The notes: generated by a model from the letters alone, not told the origin. DNA of 64,000 nt from Lytechinus pictus (GCF_037042905.1 NC_087256.1:25749501-25813500); one strand, 5' to 3'; counted from the first letter of the stretch, positions 44,172 through 55,129 are shown. Translations and numbers: made by a program.

Positions 44172-45888
44172 CACTGGCGTAAATCCCGGGGGGGATGGGG
44201 GGGATATATCCCCCCCACTTTTCGAGGAGGGGGGGATGGCCTGTACAAACATCCCCCCCACTTTTTACGAAAGAAATAAAAAAAAAATCACAAGAGATAA
44301 TTGTTTTATTGGTGAAAATTCTTCCTAAAATACCGCTTAACAAATAAAACAATATTATTGAATCATAAAATGCAAATAAAGAGCCAGTTCACCATTTCCA
44401 AACGAAATACTTATGTCCTTATTATAACATTGAAGAGAAATCCCCGTTTCTTCCAATTCATCAATGTTGGGGTCTTTGGGAAGGGATTAAGATGGAATGT
44501 CAATTTTTTTTCAATGTAATCTCTAATAAAACAATTAAACCATCATGGGGTAAAAAGATAATAATATTGGAGGGGTATTTGCCATATGGACATACAGTGG
44601 CGTAACTACGGGGGGGGGGGGGCATGGGGGGCACATGCTCCCCCCCCCCCATCGGCTGACCAAAACAAAAACGGGGAAATGGGGAAAAATAGAAAAGAGG
44701 GAGAAAGGAAGAGAAACGTAGTGGGAAAGAAGAAAATATTATTCATTATAATGTTGTATTATAATTATGTTATGTTACATTACATAAGAAATATTTTTAT
44801 CATAACTTCATGAAACATAATTTGCCCAGGGCCTACGTCTTCATAGTTCCTGGTGCTCGCATTGTCTGTTCAACGAGATATATAATCCTGTTGTACTAAA
44901 ACATCCCGTTTTCAAGTCAATATAAACTAAATATATTTCCTAGCACTTGAGTTATCATTGTTTTATGTAGTGACATTCGAGCTTCTTTTACATGATTAAA
45001 AAGGTGATTGCCCAATGTTAAGGTCTTCGTATATATAAAAACATTTCCTTCCGTGATTACGTTCGCATTAGTGGATTGGTGAGATATGTCTGCTCTTCAT
45101 GAATTCCTAAAATCAGTCCTTGAAATGTCCCTTCTTCTGATCTGAATATCAAAAATTTTCAGCTCGCGCTTCGCGCTCGCATCATTTGGTTAATGAAATA
45201 CGTATGGTCCTAGTTAATTCCTACAAAGAAACCTTAGAATGCCCCACTTCAGGTCTTAATTATCTAAATTTTCAGCTCGCGCTTCACGCTCGCAATATTT
45301 GATTAGTGAGATGCGTATGATAATCATGATTGCAATGAGTACAAAAAGTGTTTCATGTGTTCAGATGTAATTCTAATAAAATCAGCAAGCGCTTGGCACT
45401 TGCATTAGATGACTATGGTGAGATATGCACACTCAATAGATTCCTAAAATATATTCCTTAAAATCTCGCTGTTTGGGGTCAAAATATACGAAAATTTCAG
45501 CTCGCGCTTCGCGCTCGCATTGTTTAGCGAGACAGGTACCTATCATGATTACACAAATTTGATTATAATGTCCCTTCTTAGGTGTGAATATAAAAAATTC
45601 AGCTCGCGCTTCGCGCTCGCATTATTTGATCAGTGAGATACATATCCGTTCAATGACATTGTCCTTAAAATGTCTCTATTAGGTCAGAATAACTAGCAAC
45701 CGAGCGCGCTTCGCGCGCTCACTCAGTGATTCGAAAATTTTCTGGTGCCCCCACAATGCCGTGACCCACGGTATGCCACTGTGGACATATCAATTACAAT
45801 TCCTTGAATATCTAAAAACATGATAACAAAAAAAAGCCAAAATATTTCAGTCATCCCCCCCACCCCTCAACACGGATTTACGCCAGTG
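44172..45888. mobile_element. Outer hAT element with nested hAT
   Basis: Ends cactggcgtaaatcc and ggatttacgccagtg; exact duplication CCTTGTGG at 44164-44171 and 45889-45896. The interior is split by a second hAT element at 44595-45781; without it and its duplication the outer element is about 520 bp. Confidence 0.92.
44595..45781. mobile_element. Inner hAT element with palindromic-core satellite
   Basis: Ends cagtggcgtaactacgg and ccacggtatgccactg; exact duplication TGGACATA at 44587-44594 and 45782-45789. The right half is a tandem array of about 110-bp units with the core agctcgcgcttcgcgctcgc starting at 45161, 45274, 45384 (degenerate), 45499 and 45601, and a variant at 45702. The same satellite is in the hAT element at 20488-21848. 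Confidence 0.92.
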
Positions 45889-45896
45889 CCTTGTGG

Positions 45897-46368
45897 GCGT
45901 AAAGTTTTACCTTCAAAACTTGTTTACCCCTCTCCTCCTTCCAATTTCTTGAAATAACCCCTACCCTAACCCTATATCGTAGACGATACTTGCATCGACC
46001 GTGTTACCTGGGCATGAGCCACCGAATCACGGGGGCCGAGAGGCGGGTGCTTCTGCATGCCCCCCACTTTTTTCAGTAAGCATGACTTGTACAAACTACG
46101 TGAAAATTACCATCAAATTGTAACTTCATCCATGTTCACCCCCCCCCCTCCCCTTCGTGACACTGAAAATCATTTCGATACAAAACTCCATAAAATTGAC
46201 GTCCATTAATCTTTTTGGTTCATTACGCCGTGTGATATAATTTTCTTGAAAAAATATTTATATAGCATTCATTTTTTATCCCCGACCCCTTCTTCCTATT
46301 CTTTTCTCGCTTTTGGTTATTTCTTAAATCTTTTTCATATATATATATATATATATAAATGTGTGAAG
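45897..46368. other. Gene-free stretch
   Basis: Short C runs and a (TA)n microsatellite near 46340-46356. No gene supported. Confidence 0.5.
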
Positions 46369-46824
46369 TTATACATGTACAACAGCTTTGGCAACTCTTT
46401 TATTAGTATAGGGTGAGGTATAGGTATAGTGTCGAAAATCTGTCTATCTGACGGTTAATCGGATCAGGGTCGTCCTAGCCACTAACCCGTCTCTGTGGTC
46501 TAGTGGTTAAGGCACCGGCGTTCAAAGCTGGGGGCCCGGGTTCGATTCCCGGCAGATACATTTTTTCGGCATCACCAATTTTTCCAAAGGATAGATAGCT
46601 CTGGGGAACCTTGGCTTAAGCTACGCCTATCATTGTTCTCTTCATCCATTTCTTTATATATATATATTCCCGGAAGAGACATTTTTTCGGCATTACCAAT
46701 TTTCCGAAGGGTAGATAGCTCTGGGGAACATTGATTTAAGCTACGCCTACCATTGTTCTCTTCATCCATTTCTTTCACAAAATATTTAAATAAAAGAGCT
46801 GCCAAAGCTGTTGTACATGTATAA
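46369..46824. mobile_element. Inverted-repeat element carrying a tRNA-like gene
   Basis: ttatacatgtacaacagc... (46369-46404) and ...gctgttgtacatgtataa (46789-46824) are 36-bp inverted repeats with a single mismatch. Between them lie a Pol III-type tRNA-like gene (46489-46560) and a roughly 120-bp segment duplicated in tandem (about 46545-46665 and 46666-46780), whose second copy starts inside the tRNA 3' end. No target duplication is evident. I do not recognise the family. Confidence 0.7.
46489..46560 (+). tRNA. tRNA-like gene, anticodon UCA (opal), Glu/Asp-type body
   Basis: A full cloverleaf folds by eye. The acceptor gtctctg/cagatac has one C-U mismatch. The D stem is gtct/aggc with loop agtggtta; the anticodon stem ccggc/gctgg holds the loop gttcaaa, giving UCA at 34-36; the variable loop has 4 nt; the T stem ccggg/cccgg has loop ttcgatt. 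A box tggtctagtgg and a perfect B box ggttcgattcc are present, and TTTTTT follows at 46561. It lacks the long variable arm of tRNA-Sec, so it would be a UGA-reading suppressor-type tRNA or, more probably, a tRNA-derived sequence inside a mobile element. Body sequence resembles tRNA-Glu or -Asp. Confidence 0.55.
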
Positions 46825-47014
46825 TTCCCATTCCCATCCTCTTATTTACGCCATTGCTCGTACTGTTTCTTGACAAAGGGTCTTCTTATGCTGTCTTTAA
46901 TTAATTTTGTTACAAGCTCACCCTATGCAACCATAATAGTTATCAAATAACTTAAAAATTCATAAAATCTGAATCATACCATTGCAAACTGCCTAAACTG
47001 TTATACCTACTATA

Positions 47015-47215
47015 CTAGCGTACGGATGGGGGCTATTGGCCATGGTCACCAAAAGTTTTCATGTCCAAGAAAAAAAAAAAGGAAAAGAAAAAAATAATGA
47101 AATAAGGTATTATTTTCTGAATATCATGTAAAAATCTTTCACCAAATTAGGCTTTTGTATTAAAAGTAGTCACATTTTTTCGCTCGCTTCGTTCGCTCCC
47201 AGCTTTTTTGAAATA
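47015..47215. mobile_element. hAT-related fragment
   Basis: gtacggatgggggctattgg... with an A-rich segment, then ttttttcgctcgcttcgttcgctcc. It resembles the fragment at 55609-55830 and carries a variant of the palindromic core. Ends are not well defined. Confidence 0.4.
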
Positions 47216-47744
47216 ATAATTTTGCCATATATTCGTCCTGCCTGACCTCCTAAAAATATTGGCACATTTCGCCACTGATACCTATATACGGAAATGAAAT
47301 TGGTCGACTTTATTTCGACTCTCACGACTCGTTTCATGAAATTATCTGTTTTTGTTTTCTCTTTTTTTTTTGCAAATTTATAATTGGATGACGTCACGAC
47401 TCAAATGCTATTCTTCTAGTTTTTGAGCCCGTACGGCACTGAATAGCATCCAGAGTAGTAAATTAACTCATGATAACTCTGACTCCATCAGGCTAGCGCC
47501 ATCTTTAGATCTTAGGCTCTGTGAAGTACACTCTTTACGAAATAAAAATATTTGTAAATTAATTTTCTTGGCTTAGCTCGCAAATTACTATTTCTTTCAA
47601 CTTTTTCAAATGAAAAAAATATTCAAAAGTATAATAACAAAAAGTCAAGCATGTCAAGTATACAATTAAAACAATGTTTGACATGACAATGAATATTCAA
47701 GGAAAACAAGTGCATATATTTATGAGAAATGATTACAATTGAAA

Positions 47745-47783
47745 AAAGAAAAAAAGAAAGAAAGAATGAAAGAAAAAGAGATT

Positions 47784-47882
<99 letters not shown>

Positions 47883-47910
47883 GAAGGAAGGAAGAAAGGA
47901 AGAAAGAAAG
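47745..47910 (+). repeat. (GAAA)n microsatellite
   Basis: About 30 GAAA units with ggaa interruptions at the right end. It abuts the reverse-transcriptase remnant. Lys/Glu- and Phe/Leu/Ser-rich frames are artefacts. Confidence 0.97.
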
Positions 47911-49650
47911 AGATTAATATTATTAATCTTTTTGTGAGAAAGAGTAATACTGGTATCATCAGCAAATAGTATGAAATTAGGGATCAAGAAACAATTTACA
48001 AGGGCCGAGGTCGGACCCTTGCGGAACTCCGTGTGGTACATGACTGAAATTGGACTTGACACCGTTGACCACAACATAATGTATACGATTTGAAAAATAA
48101 CCAATCAAGAGCGAGACCTCTCATTCCATAATATTTCATTTTTTAAGAAGTATGTCTTAGTCGACGGTGTTAAATGCTTTCGAGAGATCCAAAAATATAC
48201 CAATGGTGAGATTTCCCTTATCTATTTCTTGCATTATATATCAAACTAATATATTATTATAATTACAAAAAAACTGTACAAAAGTTCAAAAACATTTTTT
48301 TCTAGTATCTTCGAGAAGATGCTGGGTAAAACATTTTTGTTCTATAATTAACAATATCTTTACGATTAGATTTTTATTTAATTGGTTTCAAAAGATTCAT
48401 TAATATGATACATTTTTGTTGGTAGAGAAAATTGAGTTTTTCCCCCTTATACTATATATGATTAATTCTTCATGTTACCTTTTAAGGTGTTACATTTTTT
48501 TATTATGATATTCTCTTTTACCAAATTGCTTTTGTAGCTTTTGTAATTTTCTTCTTTCCTTTTTTAATCTTTGCTGGTCCAGAGTATCTATGATTTTTTT
48601 TATAAAAGATATTTTTTGGTTTATAGATTTCATAATGCCAGAAGTAATCCATGGTTTATGGAATCCTATTTTGTTTGTTTTACTGTTATTAATAGGAAGA
48701 CATTCATTATAAGCATCATAAAAAAAAATTGAGTAAAACAGATCATAGGCATGGTTGACATCTTTGGATGCATAGATTGGTTTCCAGTCTAAACAGCGCA
48801 ATTTCTTTTTAAGCAATCGATCCAAGAATGATTTATCATTCACTTCAGACGAGGTTACCTTGAAATTAAATTATCATCAAACTTTTTTGCAACATAAAAT
48901 ATTGGGAAATGATCTGAAATGTCAGAGAATCCACTTTCATGTTCAAATTGGATTGCATTTGTAAAAATGTTATCTAAATACGGAAGCAGATTAATATGAT
49001 ATGCAATAAGTGATTTCTGGGAATAAATTGTATGAGAACATAGTATCAGCAAACTCTTGTCTTTATGTGTGCCGGGCTTTCAGTATTTAATAAATAAATA
49101 TTGTAATCTCCCATAAAGTATAATACTTTTTTCATTATGTATATTTGAGAAAGAGAAGAATCCATGTCATGTAAAAACGAGTCAATTTCGTTTTCGGGAG
49201 GTGCATATAGACATTCCCAACAATTACATTTTTAGAGTTAACATTAACAATTTCAATAAAATTAGTTTGAAGGAATTATAGTCAGGTCTGGTCTCTCAAC
49301 GAATTCAATGTTTTTGGAAATATACAAGGCAATACTTCCACCAATATTGGAATCACGACATGTGTGTACACACAGCAAAAACTGTGGTGTTAACCGGTGT
49401 ACATGGAGGACCACATCAGTTATTTTACACCGGTGTTAAATTGACAAGAGTTAGTTTAACACCTATGGACGTTATTTCAACCTTTGGTTGATACATTCAC
49501 ACTCTTTGGTATTATGTTCAATCTCTAGGGTGTAATTTTAACACCTCAGGGTGTGGTCCTCTATTAACGCAAACTCAGTGGTGTCAGTTCTAACGCAACA
49601 GTTTTTACAGTGCATGCACGACATGTGTTTGAATTCTAGCCTACTATATT
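47911..49650 (-). pseudogene. CR1/L2-group LINE ORF2 remnant
   Basis: Minus strand, 5' to 3': endonuclease pieces TCRDSNIGGSIALYI (near 49350), VIVGNVY, GDYNI and DISDHFPIF (near 48890); a linker with HKPWITSGIMKSIN (near 48650); then reverse transcriptase GIFLDLSKAFNTVD (near 48190), VPHGVPQGSDLGP and FILFADDTSITL (near 47950). Several frameshifts and stops break it, and it ends at the (GAAA)n tract just after the catalytic motif, so the thumb and 3' UTR are missing. A MITE interrupts the endonuclease at 49366-49616. Confidence 0.85.
49366..49616. mobile_element. MITE inserted in the LINE endonuclease
   Basis: It is flanked by a 12-bp repeat CACGACATGTGT (49354-49365 and 49617-49628). Removing it and one copy restores the reading order of the endonuclease. 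Inverted ends are approximately cagcaaaaactgt / acagtttttacagtg, with accggtgttaa-type words inside. A 12-bp duplication is longer than usual for DNA MITEs, so the exact ends are uncertain. Confidence 0.75.
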
Positions 49651-49689
49651 TAAATTTTTACAGATTTGATATCAAAGACCGGCTTGATT

Positions 49690-49945
49690 GAAACATAAAA
49701 TGTTAAAACAATGTTAATTCACATGTTCAGGGAGGAAGAAAACTTTGTTTCACAGCGAATGAGGAGAAAATTAGAATATTCATATTTCTATCATATAATA
49801 AAATACAAAAGAAATAGTTAATGGATGATGTCATCACTCCCCTCATTTGCATACCAGGGACTCACTGAGTGCATAATTACAACTGTTTTTGTGAAATTAA
49901 CCCGAAAATTTAACATGTTTAAAATGTCACAAACAAAATCAAGGT
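49690..49945. mobile_element. Fragment of the TTAA MITE family
   Basis: Shares acatgttcagggaggaa, aatacaaaagaaatagt, gatgtcatca and ctcatttgcat with 16513-17026 and 26656-27261. Neither end is intact. Confidence 0.6.
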
Positions 49946-50014
49946 CAGCTAGTAGCTGCCATAATGGCAAATTTACAACATTTGCAACTCTTTATGAAGC
50001 GAGCCCCAGGGCTG

Positions 50015-50425
50015 AAAGATAAATACCAGTTGTGGAAATGAGATCGAACAGAATCCAATGAAATTACCTCCCAATTGTTTGAATGTATGAATAAAAATAT
50101 GTGCAAAATTACTTTGGAAGAAACTATTTATGTAACTTCTGAGAAATAAGGAAAATCATGAAGCACGGAATTCCATCAAAATAATGCCGGTTATTTTACC
50201 AAACAATATTAATACACTGTCCCACATAGGCCTAGATGCCTTTTTGTGGTAGTGATCATCAGAATTGTATATATAGGTTTTCAGCTAAGATTTCATGATT
50301 TCACAAAGATGACTTTATTTCAATTTACCAGATCTAGATGTATGATTAACCTTGATTTTCAAGACTTTCTGATGTAATTGTTTGTTGCAACTAATCTATT
50401 TTACCTTGAAAATAACATGATGCAT
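50015..50425 (+). repeat. Direct repeat C, copy 1
   Basis: aaagataaataccagttgtgg, gagaaataag, aatacactgtcccac, gatttcacaaag, accagatctagat, taaccttg and tgcaact recur in order at 51714-52155, about 1.7 kb downstream in the same orientation. The copies are diverged. Long terminal repeats of an old retroelement and plain tandem duplication are both possible. Confidence 0.7.
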
Positions 50426-50434
50426 TCCATTCTA

Positions 50435-50706
50435 GAGTACCGAAGTGGTGACGTCACAAAAAAACTTTTTTTTATTAGGTTTTAAGATTTTTTGATACCA
50501 TATTTTGGTAGAGCATCATGAAATTCCTCCCTGTACCAAACTTTGGTGCGAATCGGTCCATGACCGGGGGCCTCATAAATACATGTACATAATTGGCCCC
50601 ATATAAAAGCTGTCAATGCATGGCCTGGTTCCTAATCATGCTCTACCAAAATATGGTATAAAAAATGGAAAAATTGGAAAATTGATGACGTCACACTTCG
50701 GTACTC
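50435..50706. mobile_element. TA-flanked MITE
   Basis: gagtaccgaagtggtgacgtc and its near-inverse gacgtcacacttcggtactc, flanked by TA on both sides; a second symmetric block is taccatattttggtagagca / tgctctaccaaaatatggta. 272 bp; Tc1/mariner-type by target site. Confidence 0.88.
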
Positions 50707-51274
50707 TATCTCTAGTAGCTCCATGCTATGTTCTCACAACTTTTCTTTGTTTTGATTGGCTGATCTGCTGAGTCGGTCTTCTTCAGTGTACATTTCCATT
50801 CCATTCCGGTTTTTTTTTTCGTGTAGTAGTCTTTAGTAAACGTACATTATGCGTTTGTTGCAAGATAATTCGCATGAACATCATAAATCGACACTCTTTC
50901 TTGTCATCGCAAGTGTAGGTTCTTATTGATTTTATGAAAAAAATAAATGTTCCGTTCCCCTGAATTTAGTTAGTAATGCAAATTTCCCAGGTTTGTGATA
51001 ATCGAGAAAGAAGGAAACTAACATTGGGCTGGTAAAGAAACTAGTAAAACTTGACGCACGTGCGCTCCTTACATAATGCATGTCGTTTATGCATGATTCC
51101 ATCCACTACCAGAAACTGAATTTAGATCTACTTGAAACAATACAACTACAAGTTAGGGATAACTACCTACTGAAAGTGCTTCCTGTTGTTATATGTAAGT
51201 ACGTTACTATTTTATTTATCTTTATTATATTTCTAATATAATGAGTTTAAATGAATTTATGTGCTTCTGTTCGG

Positions 51275-51480
51275 AGCGGAGCTGAGACTGAGTGCGCCTG
51301 CACTGCAGCATGCAATGGCCAATTTCACGACCGTCGCCGGCGCGCTTAGCTTAGCCGCGCTAGCGGCCGCGGGAACGGGCTCTTGATCAGCTCATGTGAA
51401 CTCCGAAGCCTGCATCCGCGCTTGCCCTGGCCCTGCTGTCGGGCTGCCCTGGCCCATGTGGCTGTGGCCTGTGCCTAGAC
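51275..51480. other. Isolated GC- and CpG-rich island
   Basis: Dense CG dinucleotides (gccggcgcgc, agccgcgctagcggccgcgg) in an otherwise AT-rich region. No long open frame. It could be a promoter or first exon of an unseen gene, or part of the element bounded by direct repeat C. Confidence 0.5.
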
Positions 51481-51713
51481 TAGTTGTGATGTAATTTAGA
51501 ATTTGTATTTTTGACTTGAAATTTGCTTGTGTAGTTGAACTAGACTGAAAAATCTGCTGTTTTTAAACATTTTCTGACATTTTTACTTTAGTCCTGCTAA
51601 TGCTATTGTCTGGCGCACGAGTCACAGACTCGGAGTCGGCATGGCCATGGAGTATGGACATGGTCGGACAGGTCGAAATATGCAGCCTGCAGATCATTGA
51701 TAATGCCATATCG

Positions 51714-52155
51714 TTAAAGATAATTCCAGTTGTGGGGACAATTTCAAAGTCAAAATGACTTTACAGAACTTAGTATAATCACCAAAGAGTGTCTGTTTAG
51801 TGTTTGTAATGTATGATTGAATAAAAAATATGTGCCAAAGGATTCTGGAAGAAATTGTGTAATTGCTGAGAAATAAGCAAAATAAGCGCGGATTCTGTCA
51901 CTTCCGTCGCCGTGTCGGGTCTTTATTCCACTAATAATAATACACTGTCCCACGTGTGCCTATCTGTGTTAGCGATCTTCAGTGTGATCCTTTTTTAGCT
52001 TGGATATTATGATTTCACAAAGTTCAGTTTATGTAACTGTACCAGATCTAGATCCACGATGATATAGTAGTAATACTTAACCTTGGTTTTACAGACTGTC
52101 TCATGAATCAGTATATTACTGCAACTACTATCATTTAGCTTTAATGTTACTTTTT
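51714..52155 (+). repeat. Direct repeat C, copy 2
   Basis: Counterpart of 50015-50425; see that entry for shared words. Confidence 0.7.
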
Positions 52156-52599
52156 TAGGACTCCACTCGTACTAAGTTAGATCTAACAAGTGAGTGCTGG
52201 TGCCGTGCTTTACACAACGTTGGACAACAGAGTCTATGGAGAAAAGCCAAAGGGCAGAAGGGTGAGCTATATTACACCCTCCTCGATTTCTCCTAATTCC
52301 CCCTTTTGGTGGGGGAAATTACAGAGTCAGAGTGCAATGTAAAGTTGTAATGTTATGGAGCTGGAGAATCTAATCAGCTCAGAATTAGATCACTAAGTAA
52401 ATTCCCGGCTTCGTGAAATACATGTGATCAATATCCAAAATTTTAATTCCAAAGAGCCGGTACCGGTATCAGGTTCCAACAATCGTTCGCATTCATGTTC
52501 TTTTGCCATGTTTTCCCCATGTTTGCAGCTTGATCATACGAGTGTGCCAGCAAATCATGCTCCTGATGCCATTTTCAGTTTATGATGAACTGAAAATGT

Positions 52600-52800
52600 C
52601 CTTGTCAAGTATGCAAAATTGTCAATATCATAATTTTCATGTAATGAAATACAAAAGAAATGGTGAGTGATTGACATTGACTCTCTCATTTGCAAATTGC
52701 ATATATCACTGTGTTGTGCATGTAGACTATGATCCATTTTGTGAAAAAGATTTACCGGTAACTAAAACATTAATTTCGATGAAATTTTCAACATAATGCT
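52600..52800. mobile_element. Fragment of the TTAA MITE family
   Basis: gaaatacaaaagaaatggtg, ctctctcatttgcaaat, ttttgtgaaaaa and atttcgatgaaattttcaac match the right half of 26656-27261. Ends are lost. Confidence 0.6.
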
Positions 52801-53160
52801 TATTTGATATCCTTAATAGAGTTAGGCCTACACTGTTTCTGTGTATGTATGATCCCCAAATGATATAACCACACTGATGTAATGTAAGGATTCAACTACA
52901 TGTAAACCCTTGTGTAATATGAAGGCCTTCCCTACATCTAGGCCTAGGAAACTGAACTATAGATTATCTTCAAGGCATTTCAGTTTGATAACTCTAAGTA
53001 AGTGAAACTCTGTCAAGAAATATAACAATCGACAAGCATATTGTGGAAAGAGCATATACATGTATGATCGATTAATTAAAGTAGATCTATAGACATAAGA
53101 AAATAGAAATTTTGTTTCGGTTATGACATTACACTGTACGTACCTAAATTTACTTTGATA
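52801..53160. other. Gene-free stretch
   Basis: Nothing supported beyond two TAGGCCTA words. Confidence 0.45.
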
Positions 53161-53164
53161 TTAT

Positions 53165-53850
53165 TTTTAGCTTTTATAGAGCTTCATCTTACTTATGGAA
53201 TAGAGGTGTGGGGGAGCATATATACAAAAGCAGCCTGAATTGTATCTTTCTCAAAAAATGAATGTGTTTGATTTGCATAATCAGTATGTACCTTTTATGA
53301 CCTGCGTAATAATAATTTACCTCACTCCTTAGCAGATTATTGTAACCTGATTGAGCACAATTATCCTACTAGACAGAAGAAAAAACAAGTAAATCTTCCA
53401 AGACTATTAAAGAACAACTAGAGGTCAATTTTTGCTGTCTTTTCTAGGTAATGATTTCTGGAATAAAGTACCAGTTGAAATCAAATTGAAAAAAATCCAG
53501 AAAAAGTTTTAGGAATTCTCTAAAAAGTTATTTGTTAATTGTTATGTGAATGCACACCACCTACATACATTCTACAGTATATAATTACTGCAAAAGTCTG
53601 CAATTAAGAAACTTCATAATGTTACTGATAACCATTTACAAGGAGTATATTGTAATTGATTTTTTTTTTTTTTTTGTTCTTAAATATTCATTTGTAATAT
53701 ACATTGTCTGTGGGGCCAGGCTCGACTAGCACTTGTGCTATTTTCTGGTCCCATTTCCTACCATTGTGTTTCATACATGTATGTGTAATTATTTGGCAAT
53801 TTGTTTCATAACCTGTAAACATGTGAATATTGTTGACTAAATAAATCAAA
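53165..53850 (+). pseudogene. CR1/L2-group LINE 3' end
   Basis: Broken plus-strand frames spell the thumb of a CR1-like reverse transcriptase: SSYLWNRGVGEHIYKSSLN, an IFLKK segment, HNYPTRQKKKQVNLPRL, and GNDFWNKVPVEIKLKKI with FSKKLF. A 3' UTR follows, with ggggccaggctcgac and ending aaataaatcaaatcaaat, the short direct repeats expected at CR1/L2 3' ends in place of poly(A). Many stops; old. Confidence 0.75.
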
Positions 53851-53899
53851 TCAAATATTTGAAATGTGTAAATCCCAATTGGCTTAAATAATATTTCTT

Positions 53900-54565
53900 A
53901 AAGAATCTTCTCTCTATGCTGATGAGATGTGATATGGAAGGCTGTATGTACTTCCGTTTGTCTTTTATCCATGCCATGGATTTTTAATGCTCTCAAATTC
54001 ATTTATCTTTTGTCATGTTTTGTTTTTTACTTTACTATTATTATTATACATACGATCTTCCTCTTTTTTTCATGCCATGTTATCCATACTTATTTCTTCT
54101 TCCATCATATATCACTTAATTATATCATATTGTTGTTAGTTTTTTAGACTTCATAATTGTACATTCAAGCAATGTATTCTATTCTTTTTAGTGTGTGTTT
54201 TTTGTCATTGATTAGATTTAGTTTGTCTTTTTTGTTTTATTGTTGTTGCATTTTTTAAGTTGTTTTGTTTCTTTTGTATTTCTAAAGATATTACATGTAC
54301 ACACTGAATACTATTCAGTCATGTACTTGAAACAAAGGAGACCCTAGCCTTACAAACCTTGCTTTTTCAGGGGTTCTCCTTGTCTTTCTCTCAATACGTA
54401 ATTAGTTATTTGCTGTGTTTCTTTTTTTCTACTGTAACAATGATTTATGGTTAATTTATTTTCATTTGTAGAATGTGAAATCACACTTGTAAGATAAAAT
54501 GTATGTGCAGAAAGAAAGACGAATAAATATCTTATCTTATCTTATCTTATCTTATCTTATCTTTT
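53900..54565 (+). mobile_element. LINE 3' UTR with (ATCTT)n tail
   Basis: Non-coding T-rich sequence with gaaacaaaggagaccctagcc...ggggttctccttgtc ends in aataaatatcttatcttatc repeated about six times (54525-54562). This is the 3' end of another short-repeat-tailed LINE, 5'-truncated. Confidence 0.6.
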
Positions 54566-54771
54566 TATATCTTTCAAAAAGTTATATTTGTTTATTATCT
54601 TGATGGTTCAACTTGGGTTTCAAGCACATTGTCATCAAATTTGAATGCTACAAAAATAAAAGGAAAGTAAAGATAAAACAACTGAACAAGTACATGTACA
54701 TGTATGTGTGGATGTTGGCAATTGCTGTTTGTGATTACTACTGACACTAGGAAATGGCCACCAGAGTCAAA

Positions 54772-55108
54772 CACAAAGTTTCATTTCTCACTGAACATGT
54801 GGAATTACCATTGTTTAACATTGTATGGTTCAGTCAAGTTGGTCCTTATTGTCAATTCTGTGAAAATTGAAATATTGTATAATTCAAACAATAAGAAACA
54901 AAAGAAATAGTGAGGGACATCATCGATTCTCTCATTTGCATGTGACTAAATTGTGCATATCACTATTTTGTGAAAAATAAACGAAATTTTAAAATGTCAT
55001 AACTTTCTTATATTACATCCGATTTTGTTGAAATTTTCAGCACTATGTTTGTCTGATTTTTCTCTTTTGATTCAAATCAACATTTTTACGAGACTGTGGA
55101 CTTGATCT
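54772..55108. mobile_element. TTAA-family MITE, left-truncated
   Basis: Right end actgtggacttgatct followed by TTAA (55109-55112). Shares gaacatgtggaattaccat, gtttggttcagtcaagttgg-like and atccgattttgttgaaattt words with 26656-27261. The left third is missing. Confidence 0.8.
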
Positions 55109-55129
55109 TTAAGATATCAATTCTCTATA

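Noticed and set aside
46489-46560. Selenocysteine tRNA, because of the UCA anticodon
   Set aside because: The variable loop has 4 nt and the acceptor/T-stem geometry is that of an ordinary tRNA; tRNA-Sec needs a long variable arm.
47733-47969. Lys/Glu-rich and Phe/Leu/Ser-rich frames
   Set aside because: They result from the (GAAA)n microsatellite; only the part to the right of 47911 belongs to a LINE.
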